A stretch of 64,000 nt of DNA, from contig OY757011.1 in NCBI GenBank assembly GCA_963580285.1, forward strand, positions 197,859,644 through 197,923,643, read 5' to 3'. This document shows positions 10,925 to 22,773 of the stretch, in pieces. The notes under the pieces are model-generated. The model ran no database searches. It had not been told where the DNA came from and worked only from the letters and a program-made list of their open reading frames with translations. Source of the DNA: Lucinisca nassula (taxonomy: Eukaryota; Mollusca; Bivalvia; Lucinida; Lucinidae). Both the position numbers and the translations under genes were made by a program. Within the stretch, counting starts at the first letter, position 1. Every line of letters starts with the position of its first letter.

Positions 10925-11280
10925 AGAGGATCTTACATCAGTGCTCATGTATTATTGAATTTATTAAACAAGTTGAGGAAAAGCGAGGCTTTGCCTAGCA
11001 TTTTATCCCATTTCCCCAACGAGTTTAATAAATTCAATATTACATGAGCACGAATGCAAGATTCTGTTTATCACATGACATTTATAATGCATTTTATTCA
11101 CGTTTGTTTACAAAAATGTCTATATTCCGCCATTAGTAAACGCGACGTCGTTAATGACGTCATACATGTAACGTTACGGGACGCATCTACCTAATTTGCA
11201 TATTTAATCCACTAGTGGATTATTGAAAATATTACATGGCGTTATCACACTCTCAGACGCGACGTCATACGAAAAATAGT
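10925..11280. mobile_element. Dispersed repeat shared with 54680-55035 (inverted orientation)
   Basis: It runs from AGGATCTTACATCAGTGCTC to TAATCCACTAGTGGATTATT. It includes an internal palindrome, GAATTTATTAAAC..GTTTAATAAATTC, around GCGAGGCTTTGCC. The same order of blocks appears in complement at 54680-55035. Probably a non-autonomous DNA transposon. Confidence 0.6.
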
Positions 11281-11414
11281 ATACTTACAGAGAAATAGGT
11301 CCACATGATATGCTCTCATTTCTTACTTCATACAATATATGCAAATTGACCTCTGCTAACTTGAGCTTGACCCCTGACTAATATCAATTAACCTCATACT
11401 AATATTCGTGACCT

Positions 11415-11691
11415 CATTACTATAACACACCAATGCAACATAGTGCATTTTTCACATCTCCAAAAAATGGCTGCTTTTCTGATGAAAATCCCTGTTACTT
11501 TTATTTATTCTGCAAACATAGGCTATGGGTGCTCATCAGAACCGCCTCATTGAGGCAGTTCTAGTGAGTTCCCAAAACCTATGTTTTTGAGCAGAAATAA
11601 GAAGAATCAGGTATACCCCTGTAAACCCAGTTTTCTCTCTATAAAATGGGGTTTAGTTGGGTGTTCATTTCACCAACTTGTTCATGTGATG
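11415..11691. mobile_element. Hairpin MITE (GAGGCGG family), near full length
   Basis: Ends CATTACTATAACACACC and GTTCATGTGATG; core palindrome 11515-11583 with several mismatches. Confidence 0.75.
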
Positions 11692-11950
11692 TGCAATCAA
11701 TATTGAAATTCTTGAACTTGATTGGCTAAGAAGCCAATCACATAATCATGTCGTTGGTTTGTCTTTTCACATGTAGTAAACAACAATGGCAGACACCATG
11801 TGAAGTTAATGTTTTGGAGTGTTTTACACTTTTTAACACATGCAGACTTATAGAAAAGAACTTCCAAATAATGGAAAATCAAGGGTTTGTTCAACACAAG
11901 GTCCCTTTGAGAAAAGCAACACAAAACTTGAGCTGTCAGTGAAACTGACT

Positions 11951-12849
11951 AGGGCCCCGGTAGTGCCACCAGAGGAGTTGGATTTGTTTTCAAAAGGCCA
12001 TAACTCTTAGAGTATTTTAGCTAGAGTTACTTAACTTGCAATGTAATTGTGTAATGGTATTGTGACCTTATACCTAAAGTTTGAAGTTGATGCATTTGAC
12101 AGTTTGTAAGTTATGAATAAAAAAAGAAAGGGTATTACTATATGGCAATAAGTTATGAATAAAAAAAGAAAGGGTATTACTATATGGCAATAAGTTATGA
12201 ATAAAAAAAGAAAGGGTATTACTATATGGCAACTGTCAATAACTTGAGCTTACGTTTAATGGTGAAAATGATGCGTTTGTAAATTATAATGAAAAAAAAA
12301 TGAAAAATGTTGATGGACATCTGGTCAGATGAACAGACAGATGGATGGATGGATGGATGGACGGACAGACGGACATTACTATAGGACAACTGTCAATAGC
12401 TATAGGAATTTTCATTTGAATATCTATAGCGGTTTTAAAATAAAGATGAAAAAAGACAAAAAAGCTGAATTTTTAAGATTTTCAAGGGGCCATAACTCTG
12501 ACAGTATTGAAGCTACAGTTACGTAACTTGCCATAAAATTGTGTCATGATAATGAGACCATATATTTAAAGTTTGAAGGTGATAGGTGACAGTTTGTAAG
12601 TTATTAAAAAAACATGAAAAATGTGGACATAAGTTTTTCAAAGGGCCATAACTCAGAGTATTATTGCTAGAGTTATGTAACTTGCCATGAAATTGTGTAA
12701 TGACATTGTGACCTTATATTTAAATTTTGCAGTTGATTCAACTGATCGTTTGTAAGTTATTAAGAAAAAACATAAAAAATGGGGACGGACAGATGGACAG
12801 ACAGGGTGATTATTGTAGGGCACCCGCAAATAAAGTTGCGGGGCCCTAA
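11951..12849. mobile_element. Repeat element with AGGGCCCCG inverted ends
   Basis: The ends read AGGGCCCCG and CGGGGCCCT. The interior has three diverged units of about 270 bp, each containing GGCCATAACTC and CAGTTTGTAAGTTAT, plus a GATGGATGGATGGACGGACA run at about 12340-12370. Non-coding. Confidence 0.55.
12107..12232. repeat. Perfect 42-bp tandem repeat, three copies
   Basis: The unit starts TAAGTTATGAATAAAAAAAG and ends CTATATGGCAA. Three copies are identical by eye, in contrast with the diverged units around them, so this is a recent local amplification. Confidence 0.9.
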
Positions 12850-12892
12850 TGATGTTTGTTTATATGATGTTTATCAAAAAATAGTCACTATA

Positions 12893-13016
12893 AAGTGATT
12901 TCATATTGGCCCAGTTACAAGTCCTCGGCAGCTATATTGGCTGAAGGCCCACCTTTGGCCTTGGGCTAATACAGCTGACTTTGCACCTGTAACTGGACCA
13001 ATCTGAAATCACTTGA
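12893..13016. repeat. Imperfect palindrome of about 124 bp
   Basis: Arms start AAGTGATTTCATATTGGCCC and end in the complement CCAATCTGAAATCACTT. The centre pairs GAAGGCC with GGCCTTG. Likely a MITE without recognisable target duplication. Confidence 0.65.
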
Positions 13017-13109
13017 TTAAAACTGTAAGTATGTATACTTCTGTTGCCATCTGATCAATATCTACACTGTTTGCAAAGGGAGAGCACATCCTGGTTCAGC
13101 TGGACTAGA

Positions 13110-13350
13110 CATTAAGATAAGACACCCGTGCAACATATTCACATCTCCAAAGTGGCTACTTTTCTGACGAAAATCTGTCATATTTTTGTTATTTTTACTT
13201 CAAACATAGGTTGTGGGTGCTCGTTAGAACCAACGAGTACCCACAACCTATGTCTTGGGGCAGAAATAAGAAAAATAATGTAAACTCCCGTAAACCCCAG
13301 TTTTCTCTATATAAAGGGGGTGTTAATTTCACAGACTTGTTCACGTGATG
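13110..13350. mobile_element. Hairpin MITE, core-deleted copy
   Basis: The palindrome lacks the GAGGCGG pair: GTGCTCGTTAGAACC is followed directly by AACGAGTACCCAC. The outer parts, ending GTTCACGTGATG, are intact. Confidence 0.75.
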
Positions 13351-13554
13351 GTTAATGCAATTTTATGGTGTTTTCCCATGTTGATACAAAACTCATTGAT
13401 TATGGAAATGATGTTACAGTCTTACATACGTGATTAGAATTGTCTCGTCTGTTCGTTGATGCTCAGGATATTGAGTGGTCATCCTGTTTGGACTGGTTTG
13501 ACTGAAAACTTATCTGTTTTAATAAGATGAGACAGCTGTTAGTTTTGATATTTG

Positions 13555-13803
13555 AATGCCCAGTCAAAACCATTAAGGTTATGGAGAGCAGGCCAGTCAA
13601 TCACACTTTTCCAGGGCAGGATAGCCAAAGTAGTGAGCATTCCTTTGCCAGAAACTGACAACTGTCCTTGAAGCTTCGAAAGGGGTAAATGATTCTCGAA
13701 AGTATTTCATGATCAATCCCCACGAAAAAAATTGAATCAGAACACTAGCAGTGGAACCCTGAGGGGATAGAGATCACTAGTGAACCTGCATCTGATTGAG
13801 CCA
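13555..13803. repeat. Dispersed repeat resembling 6335-6480
   Basis: It shares CCCAGTCAA, CACACTTTT and ATTTCATGATCA-type blocks with the earlier copy. No coding potential. Confidence 0.4.
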
Positions 13804-13814
13804 CGAGGTCTAAC

Positions 13815-14470
13815 AGAGGCAGATAAATTCCTCGCATTAACAAGTCTGTGTAATTAAACCTCTGTAAACTCCACTTTATATAGAGACAAGAAAAATGCCA
13901 AATGAGCCCCGCCAAGCGAATTTGTGTCTTCGAGCATTAACTGCGCATGCCCAGCCATTCAGAGGGGCCAGGGATATGGCTTTCTGTCTGAAGGTTCCTC
14001 TTGATTCACTGCTTGTATGAGCGAGCAGCGAAGGTTCTGGCGAGACTGCGCGGATGCGCAGGCTCGCCTGAACCTTCGCTGCTCGCATATGCGATAAGTA
14101 CCAAAATCGCTTGACGGGGCCATAATGGCATTCTGGACGGGTTTTTGAAAAAAAGGTTAACCAAAAGGTAAATTGGGACGCGGACGCCCGCCCGCGCCGA
14201 CATCGCTATTCTAAAGGACGGAATTTTTCCTTGAAAAAAAAAAACCTCCAAAAACTGGGGTTTACTTGGGTATACATGGACATTTTTCTTCTTAATCCTG
14301 CACCATAGATTATGGGTACTTGGTAGAACCTCCTCTTTTTTTAGGTGGTTTTAACAAGTACCTACAATCTATGTTTGGTACAGAAATAAGTAAAATGTTA
14401 CAAATTTTCATCACGACAATGCCTGTTTTTGAGATCTGAAAGGATGCACTGTGTCACGTGTGAGATCAAC
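13815..14470. mobile_element. Hairpin MITE interrupted by a GAGCCCC element
   Basis: The left arm (ACAAGTCTGTGTAATTAAAC, CCACTTTATATAGAGAC) stops near 13889. The copy resumes near 14250 with AAAACTGGGGTTTACTTGGG and continues through a diverged core at 14305-14375. The intervening DNA includes the element at 13904-14121 plus about 120 bp of extra sequence. Confidence 0.65.
13904..14121. mobile_element. GAGCCCC-ended MITE, copy 1
   Basis: Inverted ends GAGCCCCGCCAAGCGA and TCGCTTGACGGGGCC. Internally, GCGAGCAGCGAAGGTTC pairs with GAACCTTCGCTGCTCGC around CTGCGCGGATGCGCAG. Its flanks are not a clean duplication, unlike the copies at 60231 and 63737. Confidence 0.75.
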
Positions 14471-14849
14471 GGCCAGCTCTTCACAGAATGACAGCATGTC
14501 ACAATATGCTTTGAGAACACATTTATAAATTCTTTGAGTTTCTGTGTGAATTAGGAGAGCTATTTGAAAAGTTTTAAGAACTTGAACATTGTACTATCCA
14601 AAACATGTAAATGTGTCTAAATATTCTTCCCAAACACAATCTCAAAACTTGATATAAGCAAAACTTGATTTCTTTGGACTTTTTGGACTTTCTACTGGCT
14701 TTTCTGTTTGTCTGATATCATCGAAAAAGAAACCTACCCTCAAAATAAAGAATGTACTCATAATGAGCAAATTCTTTAACTCATGCTAACAAGTTAGTGT
14801 AATGAGCACTCCTTACACAAGCTAGGATTTATAGGGGTTTTGTTTGTTT

Positions 14850-15137
14850 GTTTGATTTGAGGTTTAACGTCCCCGTCAACACTGTAAAGGTCATTTTGGA
14901 GACGTTGCTTCCAATTTTGTGGGACTTTTACCCGAGAATGAAATGAAATGACATCTCAAGCCCTGTCGCCCAATGAAACCAATAGGGTTTATTAGCATGG
15001 ATGGTCCGCCTCGCACCCCGGTTCCTGGACAGGCTTAGATCCTGTAAGCGGTTTACCAGTACTAGTGTGCGGGCCGGATTCAGCTCTGCGTGGAAGCATC
15101 ATGCAGCCCATATTTTTCTTCAAGCCCCTATGGGTAT
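14850..15137 (-). mobile_element. SINE-like element, full-length reverse copy
   Basis: It begins GATTTGAGGTTTAACGTCCC after a GTTTGTTTGTTTG tail complement and reaches AAGCCCCTATGGGTA. Very similar to 16107-16396. Confidence 0.7.
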
Positions 15138-15643
15138 AGGGGTATACATTATTTTTGTCCCACCTGCTTTTAGCATGGCGAGATATAGGAGTGTGCTTTT
15201 CCATCCGTTCATCCGTCAAGCCATCAACGATTGCATTCACCCTAGCATTCACCACAATGTAAGAATCCATTTCTCAAGAACTATTAGCAGCTCATCAATG
15301 ATACTTGGTACAAACTTGAATCATAGGGTTGCAACTTAAATGCAAGCATCCGCATTTGACCTTGCCCTACATTTTATGGTTCATCCTAATGTAGGGGTCT
15401 ATTTCTGAAGAACTATAAGTGGCTCATTTATGTTCTGGGTACAAACTTGCATCTTGGGATGGAAACTTTACTGGAAGCGGCCATAGTTGACTGTGACCTA
15501 CATTCCATGGTTCACTGACTTTGTAAACATTTGTTTTCACCCTAGTGTTCACCCTTTTGTAAGAATCCACCACTGAACAGCTGTAAGAGGCTAATTTATG
15601 ATACTGAGTACACTTTCATTTTGGGATTTCAACTTTAATTCAA

Positions 15644-15925
15644 CGATTACAAAAACACGCCTATACAAATACACTGTAACCTTTATCGCCGAAAAAAATG
15701 AAAATTTTAAGATGAAAAAGTGTGATATTTTTCTTATTTCTGCTCCAAATATAGATTGTTGGTACTCGTTAGAACTGCCTCATCGAGGCGGTTCTAACGT
15801 GTACCCACAATCTTTATTTTAGAGCAGAAATAAGAAAACTAGGGTTTACCCCTGCAAACCCCAGTTTTACTATATAAGAGTGGGGTTCGAGGGGGTCAAC
15901 ATTATATAGGCATGTTTTCGTGATG
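15644..15925. mobile_element. Hairpin MITE, CACGCCTATAC variant
   Basis: Ends CGATTACAAAAACACGCC and GCATGTTTTCGTGATG. The interior carries TTTATCGCCGAAAAAA, which marks a distinct subfamily shared with 57800-58081 and 58998-59279. Confidence 0.8.
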
Positions 15926-16106
15926 TATCCATATTTCATCTTCACCTACATTCCATGGTTCAATGACTTTGTGAACATTTGCCACAACCGTAGCATTCAC
16001 CCAAATGGTCAAGCTCATTTCTCAAGAACTATAAGAGCTTCGTTAATGAAAATTGGTACAAACTTGCATCCAGGAATGACAAGTATAATGTAAGCATTCA
16101 GGTTTT

Positions 16107-16396
16107 GTTTGTTTGATTTGAGGTTTAACATCCCCGTCAACACTGTGAAGGTCATTTTGGAGACATTGCTTCCAATTTTGTGGGAATTTTACCCGACATT
16201 GAGATGAAATGACGTCTCAAGCCCTGTCGCCCAATGAAACCGATAGGGTTTATTAGCATGGACGGGCCGCCTCGCACCGGGGTTCCTGGACAGGCTTAGA
16301 TCCTCTAAGCGGTTTACCAGTACTAGTGTGCAGGCCGGATTCAGCTCTGCGTGGAAGCATCATGCAGCCCATATATTTCTTCAAGCCCCTATGGGC
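16107..16396 (-). mobile_element. SINE-like element, full-length reverse copy
   Basis: Runs from GATTTGAGGTTTAACATCCC to TTCAAGCCCCTATGGGCG. The least diverged copy by eye together with 14850-15137. Confidence 0.7.
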
Positions 16397-16604
16397 GTGT
16401 AAGCATTCAGACTTGACCTTTGTCTTCATCACGTGGTACTGACTTGGTGAACTCTTAGCTCATTTCTTTAGAACTTTAAGAGCTTCATTAATGATACTTG
16501 GTGCAAGGTTGTATCTGGGAATTGCAAGCATCCTTATTTGACCTTCACATAGATTTTATCATACTAGCACCCCAACCCGCACGTCATAGACTTTGGCGGA
16601 ATTC

Positions 16605-16797
16605 TTCTTTCCCTGTTTACACTCCAAGACAATGATTGGGGGTACTCGTTAGAACTGCCTCAATGAGGCTGTTTTAACGAGCACACACAATCTATGTTTG
16701 GAGCATTGATGAAAAAATCACACATTTTATCAGAAACATGACCATTTTGGAGATGTTGAAGAATGCACTATGTCACAGATGTGTTATCGTAATGTCT
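16605..16797. mobile_element. Hairpin MITE, partial
   Basis: Core at 16628-16702, with the left arm missing. The right side ends GTGTTATCGTAATG. Confidence 0.65.
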
Positions 16798-16839
16798 TTA
16801 CGAGTAGACCTCTATTAAATGGTGAGACAATCTTTTTAA

Positions 16840-17039
16840 CCCATTGCTATATATTGGACAAGTCCATTTGTCATATAAGGGGTTTCAGGCCTATTTTTAC
16901 GTTTTTATTCTATTTTTGACGGAAAAATTCTGTAAGCAAATAGTGCAGGCCCTGATCAGACGCCGCGTTCTGCGGCGTCTGATCTGGACCTGCACTGTTT
17001 GCGAAAGTACCCCTTTAGGGGGTTCCCACATACAATGGG
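16840..17039. mobile_element. TTAA-flanked MITE (CCCATTGC subfamily)
   Basis: TTAA at 16836-16839 and 17040-17043; ends CCCATTG and CAATGGG. The central perfect hairpin pairs GATCAGACGCCGCG with CGCGGCGTCTGATC at about 16952-16984. Confidence 0.75.
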
Positions 17040-17146
17040 TTAAAGTTGCCTCCCATTAAGGTGTATCCATTCCCCTTAAGTATACAATGGGTAAAAGTTG
17101 CCTCCCGTGAAGGTACATCTTTTCCCCTTAAGTATGCAACATTTAC

Positions 17147-17271
17147 CCGACAGTAGAACTCCCCAGCACTGCATTGTCGTGCTCTGATCAGGGATGTGTT
17201 TTTCATTCGAATACAGTTGTCGGTATTCTGGCATGTCCAACAGGATAAGACTTGAACTTCTTGGGTTGTAG
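17147..17271 (-). CDS. LU-domain (Ly6/uPAR) protein, exon 2, N-terminal half
   Basis: The exon lies between an acceptor (TTTATTTCAG, ending at 17272) and a donor (GTAAAT at 17141-17146). It enters in phase 1 and leaves in phase 0, so 125 nt give 41 codons plus two bases. It encodes SCWTCQNTDNC, then RQCSAGEFYCR, the expected C-x2-C opening and following cysteines of an LU domain. Joining it to 10579-10827 gives a 12-cysteine module; classical LU domains have 8 to 10, so one extra disulfide is likely. Before the domain there is only a short acidic linker. An extension of the frame past the donor (VNVAYLRGKD) is intronic and overlaps a repeat, so it was not used. Confidence 0.75.
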
Positions 17272-17311
17272 CTGAAATAAACAAAAAACACCTAGCATCA
17301 CACCAATAATA

Positions 17312-17500
17312 CATCTGTGTAACTAAGTACATTCTTTCATATCTCCAAACCAGTTACTTTTCTGATGAAAGTCTGGGATAGTATTCTTATTTATACTCCA
17401 AAGAGATTGTGGATGCATATTAGAACCGCCTCATTGAGACCGTTCTAACGAGTATCCTCAACCAAGGTTTCTGGAGCAGCAATAAGAACTAGATGACAGT
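17312..17500. mobile_element. Hairpin MITE, decayed
   Basis: Core at 17403-17470 with several mismatches (GAACCGCCTCATTGAGACCG). Lies about 40 bp upstream of LU exon 2 within intron 1. Confidence 0.65.
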
Positions 17501-17639
17501 AACCAGGGCTTGCTAAATACCCCACACAACAGTGCAATTGAGAATTTAATTCCACAAAGTTTGCTTTAAACTTTATTTTAATTGCTTCAATGACATGTAT
17601 ATGTAACAGACAAATATATATCATCCAGGATTTGACATT

Positions 17640-18720
17640 AAGCCCAAGGCTTGTGCAGTGGCCATCTCCTGGAATTTCCACAAAGTTTGAAAGGATCCCA
17701 TAGGAAATTGGGCAAAAACAAATTTTTGACATCAATGAAAATTGATGCAAAATGCTGCGTAACAATCCCAAGCTATACCTTGCCAACAAAAATTCAAATA
17801 ACAAAATTGATTGAAATTCCTTATTTCTTTCTCAAGAAATTGAGGGGAAACAAATTTTTGACCACATTCAAGTGCCATAACTCTGCTGAAAACTGACACA
17901 AAATACCGCGTAGCAATCCCAAGCTAGATCTTGTCAACACAATTCACACACCAAATTTGATCGAAATCCATCAATTCTTTCTCTAGATATTGAGCGGAAA
18001 ATATTTTTTGGATGTAATTGAAGAACCATAACTTGGGTGAAAATAAAAGCAAAATGCCAAGAAACAAACCCAAGTTAGATCTTGTTAACATAAATTCACA
18101 TAACAATTTTGATCAAATTCCATCATTTTTTTTTTATTCTAGATATTGAGCGGAAATGAATTTTTGATCTCTTTCCAGGGCCATAACTTTGCTGAAAATA
18201 GACACAAAACGCTGCGTATTAATCCCAAGCTAGATCTTGTCAACGTAAATTCACATACTAGACTTGCTAAATATGATCAACATTGATCATACTTTTTTTA
18301 AGATATTGAGCGGAAACGGCCTTCTGGAGTCGGGCAAGGGTCATAGCTCTGCTGAAAATTGACAAATAAATACCGAATATGACTCACTTCACATAACAAA
18401 TTTAAAATTGATCAATTCTTTCTCAAGACATTGAGCTGAAACAATTTTGACGTCATTCAAGGACATTAACTCTGCTGAAAATAGACGCAAAATGCCACCT
18501 AACAACCCCAAGCTGGATCATGTCAACATAAATTCACATACTAAACATGATAAAAGTAATCATTTTGATGTTATTCAAAGGCCATAACTCTACTGAAAAT
18601 AGACGCAAAATGCTGCTTTACAATCCCAAGCTAGATCTTGTCAACATAAATTCATATATTAAATATGAACAAACTCCATCAGTTCATCATCTCCAGCTAT
18701 TTTAATACTTGCAAATGAAG
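17640..18720. repeat. Degenerate tandem array, unit about 155 bp
   Basis: About seven units carry GCCATAACTCTGCTGAAAAT, AATCCCAAGCTAGATCTTGT and AGATATTGAGCGGAAA. A related block is at 24170-24655. Units are strongly diverged and no frame persists. Confidence 0.75.
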
Positions 18721-19145
18721 GTAAATCAGGGGAATTAACGAAGCATCGTTAATAATACCTTAAGGTCAACAGAGTTGCGTAGCGTGACAGTCTATAATTT
18801 TATCATGGGTGGTCTGGTAAGAGTATCCTCATAATGAAAACACGCATATTCAAGCAATTTTGCCACCAAAATAATAATAATAATAATAATAATTAAAAAA
18901 CAGGACCATGATGGTCCTATATCGCTCACCTGAGCTAACAGTTTAAACGTTTCAGGAAGTCCCGATCTTTATCGAAGGATTTATGCTGATGACAAGGTCA
19001 AAAACAGGTATTTTCAGCATTCAAGGGACCTAACTTTGAGAGACAGACAGGCATCACCAGTTTTCAAACACCTACAAACTTTCATTTCAAACCTACTTAT
19101 AAATTATGCTAGTTTCAGGAAGATTCGATCAAAACTAAAGCTTAT

Positions 19146-19399
19146 CATTTCGTGAACAAATCCATGAAATGAAGACCCCTATACCCCACTTTATATAAAG
19201 AAAACTGGGGTTTATAGGGAATTACATTATTTTGTTTATTCTTGCTCCAATACATAGGTTGTGGGCCGGTTCTAACGAGCATCCACAACCTACGTTTGCA
19301 GTATTTATAAGAAAATTATCACTAATTTTCATCAGAAGAAATTGCCATTTTGGAGATGTGTAAATATGCACAAATTCGCACGAGTGTGTTATCGTAATG
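19146..19399. mobile_element. Hairpin MITE, core-truncated
   Basis: Full arms (CCCCACTTTATATAAAG, AAAACTGGGGTTTATAGGG) but a shortened core at 19255-19300, lacking one GAACCGCCTC arm. Confidence 0.7.
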
Positions 19400-19510
19400 T
19401 GGTGATGACAAGCTACATAATAGGCATTTTCAGCTAAGAAGGGGACTTAACTCTGTGAGTTATGTCCCAATAATGTTAGTTTGCAAACAAATTCAAGCTT
19501 TTATCTCTAA

Positions 19511-20460
19511 TGCCTCGGTCACAAATTCGGCGTACCCCGGCCGAGCTTTACTAGTCGTGGTGGTCGACCGTGCAGTCCAAGTCGAGAAGGTATCGGAAGC
19601 GAGTGTCTGGCTCGGTTTTGGCAAAAAAGTATGCCGTGCGGGGCCTGGAGGTACATCCGCCGGGAATCGGGCGGTGTCTGCCAGATTTTTGCGGGGAGGC
19701 ATCGGTGTATACGCCGGGCGGAAATCGGCCGGTTCACTGCAGGTTCTGGCGCGGCCGTATAGCTGGCGATTGTTACTGGCCGGCAGAGCATCGGTTGATA
19801 TTCTGCAGATGTCCGCCCAGTTCCCGGCCGGGCATGGCCAGTCGCCGAACGAGGAACGGGCTTACACCCGCCGGGAATGGACCAGTTGTCCAGGGGTACG
19901 TAAACTGCATCTTCTCCTGCCTGTACAACAAATGAGTCAGCTCGGTTGATGGGTGAACATCCTTCAATATGTTGACGTCGAAGAAAACTTTCTTCGAAGA
20001 AAAGCGGGACAATATGCCTCTTATCCCTACTGGTCTGCTAAAAACTGGCATGCATCGGAGATCGGGCTCTTATATAGTCGAGCGTCAATCAGTGGAACGC
20101 CGGCAGGAAATCAGTCGGCGATCGACCGAAACAGATTCCACTTTATTACCTGTCGGGCGCCGGCTGGGCGTCGGCCGATTACTGCCCGATTATCTGACTG
20201 GTCTGGGTCCGCTCTACGACCACCGGATGCCAGCCGATGCAATCGACATCGCCCCGACGTCAGTTCGAGTTCTGCTCGACTTTTATTCGACCTAGAAGTC
20301 TGTGAGAATTTTCAGTGCGAGTAAATTTCACCGGGCCCCTTCCGACCACCACCGACGCCTCAACATCCGGCGGGACGCCGGTCGGACTCCAACACGGTTT
20401 CACCCCAAATCAGTCGCCAACTAGTCAGGCGGGGCTCGAAAAGTGATTGTGACCGTGACA
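19511..20460. mobile_element. GC-rich 0.95-kb non-autonomous DNA transposon candidate
   Basis: The ends are related inverted sequences (CGGTCACAA at 19516-19524 and TTGTGACCG at 20448-20456) with similar sub-terminal ACTAGT blocks. Base composition is clearly more GC-rich than the surroundings. Overlapping open frames exist on both strands (for example 19455-19949 +), but they are a by-product of the composition and match no family I know. Confidence 0.5.
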
Positions 20461-22245
20461 TAACTTACTTATATGTGTATGTTTTAGGAAGGTCCGTTCA
20501 AAACTTATTGACTTATGATGATGTCAATGTCAACAAGAGCTCCGCAAGCGGGACATTATACGCCCGAGACAATTAGTAACATTGAGCATATAGATACTGA
20601 CTGTTGTACAAGTTTTGGTTTGTAGAATGTATCCAAGGAACAATATGTGCTCCATATATTCTTACCTGGCACTATTAATAACCCTCAATGGCTCAAACTA
20701 CCTGTCTCAAACAAATTGTCAGGGTCGGTAATATTTTGTGGACCATAACCTCAAAATAATATAGGCACAACTCTGGCGATAAAAGGTGGACTGCAACCTT
20801 GAAATAAAATGCGCTGCTCCACATCATAGTCTAACTATTCGTACGTAAAGTTTCAGCTTCGTCAGATGTAAAATATGGGAGGCATTATCCGGAAACAAAA
20901 TATGTTAGAAAAAATATGTGAAAGGGGATAACTCTGGTAAAATTTGGCGGACTGTAACCTCAAAATAATATGCACTGTTCCACACCATGGTCTTACAGGT
21001 TCAGCTTCAAAAGATGTAAATATAAGAGGAGCTATCCAGAAATGGATAGTTTAGAAAAATCTCAGAAAGGGGTATGGCTCTGGCAATATTTGGCAGACCG
21101 TAACCTCAAAATAATATGCACTGTTCCATACCATGGTCTTACTGCATGTAAAGTTTCAACATCATCGGGTCTAAAATGTAGGAGGAGTTATCCGGAAACA
21201 AAATGATTACCGAATTTTTCAAAGGCGCATAACGCTACTATTATTTGGTGGACCATAACCTCGAAACAATACGCGCTGACCAACATAAAGGTCTAGGTAT
21301 ATATAACGTTTTAGCTAAATGGGATGTAGAATGTAGGAGGAGTCACCCGGAAACGAAAAGTTTCCAAAACAATTCAAAGGGGCATAGGTTGACCGTATCC
21401 TCAAAACAATATGCGCTGCCCCACACCATGGTCTAACTACGTATGAAATTTCAGCTTGATCGGAAGTAAACTGTAGGAGGAGTTTTCCGGAAACGGAAAG
21501 TTTACAAAAAATTCAAAGGGGCATAATTCTTATTGTTATTTGGTAGGCCGTAACCTCGAAACAATATGCACTGTCCCACATCATGGTCTAACTATGTATG
21601 AAGTTTCAGCTTGATCGGATATAAACTGTAGGAGGAGTTATCCGGAAACGAAAAGTTTACAAACAAAAGATCAAAGGGGCATAACTCTATTATTATTTGG
21701 TGGACCTTAACCTCGAAACAATATGCGCTGCCCCTAATCATGATGTAAATTGTAGGAGGAGTTATCCAGGAACCAAAAGTTTACAGACGGACGGACGCGG
21801 GGGGGGGGGGGGGGGTCCGGAAGATCCGATCAAAATTGAAGGCACTGCGGTGATGACATGGTAAAAAAATAGGCATTTTCAGCAATCAAGGGGGCGTAAC
21901 TCTGATTAATGGACCGACTTGGCCGGTTTCCGAACTCATCCAGTTTTTATCCCCAGCCACCTTACATATAAGTTTCAGAATGATCAGATCAAAAGTGAAG
22001 GCGCTACGGTGATGACAAGCATTTTCCCATTGTAAGTCTGTGGGACCGTGTGGTTGCCATAGCAACCAAAGTTTTCATTCGATTTCGAAAAAAGCATTTT
22101 GTCATCAATGCCCCACCAGAGGCATGCTACATATGAGAAATGGTTGAGACCAGCCTGTAGGTTGCAGAGATATAACTTGTCAACTGTGTGGACGGACGCA
22201 CTATACTATAAGCTCCCCTGGAATCTTCGGCCCAGGTGAGCTAAA

Positions 22246-22773
22246 AACTGATATTTATCACACTTTTGCTCCAAAACGTAAATTGTGGGTGGTCGTTAGA
22301 ATCACCTCGCCGAGGTGCCGAGTGGGGGATGGGGTGGGGGTTGGGTAGGTTAAATAAATATACAAATACAATAAAAATAGTATGAAAGTCATAAGTCATT
22401 TGGTATTTTAGCTGCTCGTTAGTTGACGAGATTTATCTTACATCTCCTGATTACTGTTTCAACTAAGTTTGAGAAAGGGGTATTAAATTCAAACTAAAAA
22501 AAGGGATCAAAACGTTTTACATCAATAAAAACGTCTGGTATTGAGAAAAAATAATCCCGACCCAAAATGATCGATCAAATCTCAAAAGCGCGTACTAATA
22601 TTTATCTATGTTTTATTTCATCGTCATTTTTTCTTCATTTTGCCATATATTTTAATCATTTCATTGTTGTAACAAATAACCCGAAAAAGGACCAAATTGT
22701 TCTGACGATAAAACCGCGGAAAAAATATCAGCCTACTCGGATTATAATGGTGCATTCAAGGTTTCTATCTATT
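22246..22773. other. Hairpin MITE fragment then unannotated sequence
   Basis: Positions 22250-22320 keep one side of the GAGGCGG hairpin (TGTGGGTGGTCGTTAGAATC). The remainder to 22773 is AT-rich with no feature recognised. Confidence 0.5.

Larger units (their letters stand above)
15160..16604. repeat. Degenerate tandem block with two inserted elements
   Basis: Units carry TTTCTCAAGAACTATAAGAG, AATGATACTTGGTACAAACT and TGACCTTC-type phrases. The MITE at 15644-15925 and the SINE-like copy at 16107-16396 interrupt it. No gene is seen. Confidence 0.5.
18895..22245. repeat. Large composite repeat block bounded by CACCTGAGCT and AGGTGAGCT
   Basis: It opens with ATATCGCTCACCTGAGCTAA and closes with GGCCCAGGTGAGCTAAAA, an inverted pair. 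A tandem core at about 20640-21790 has units of about 130 to 240 bp with GGAGGAGTTATCCGGAAAC and GTAACCTCGAAACAATATG. Two unrelated elements are inserted (19146-19399 and 19511-20460). A 17-base G run sits at 21799-21815. Confidence 0.6.

Noticed and set aside
12107..12232. CRISPR-like array
   Set aside because: The repeats are directly abutting with no spacers, and the DNA is eukaryotic.
17015..17146. Continuation of the LU frame past the donor at 17146
   Set aside because: It runs into a repeat shared with 48300-48520 and would break the cysteine pattern, which is restored by splicing to 10827.
19455..20324. Overlapping long open frames in the GC-rich island (up to 164 codons)
   Set aside because: They occur on both strands at once, have no recognisable domain and follow from low stop-codon frequency in GC-rich DNA.
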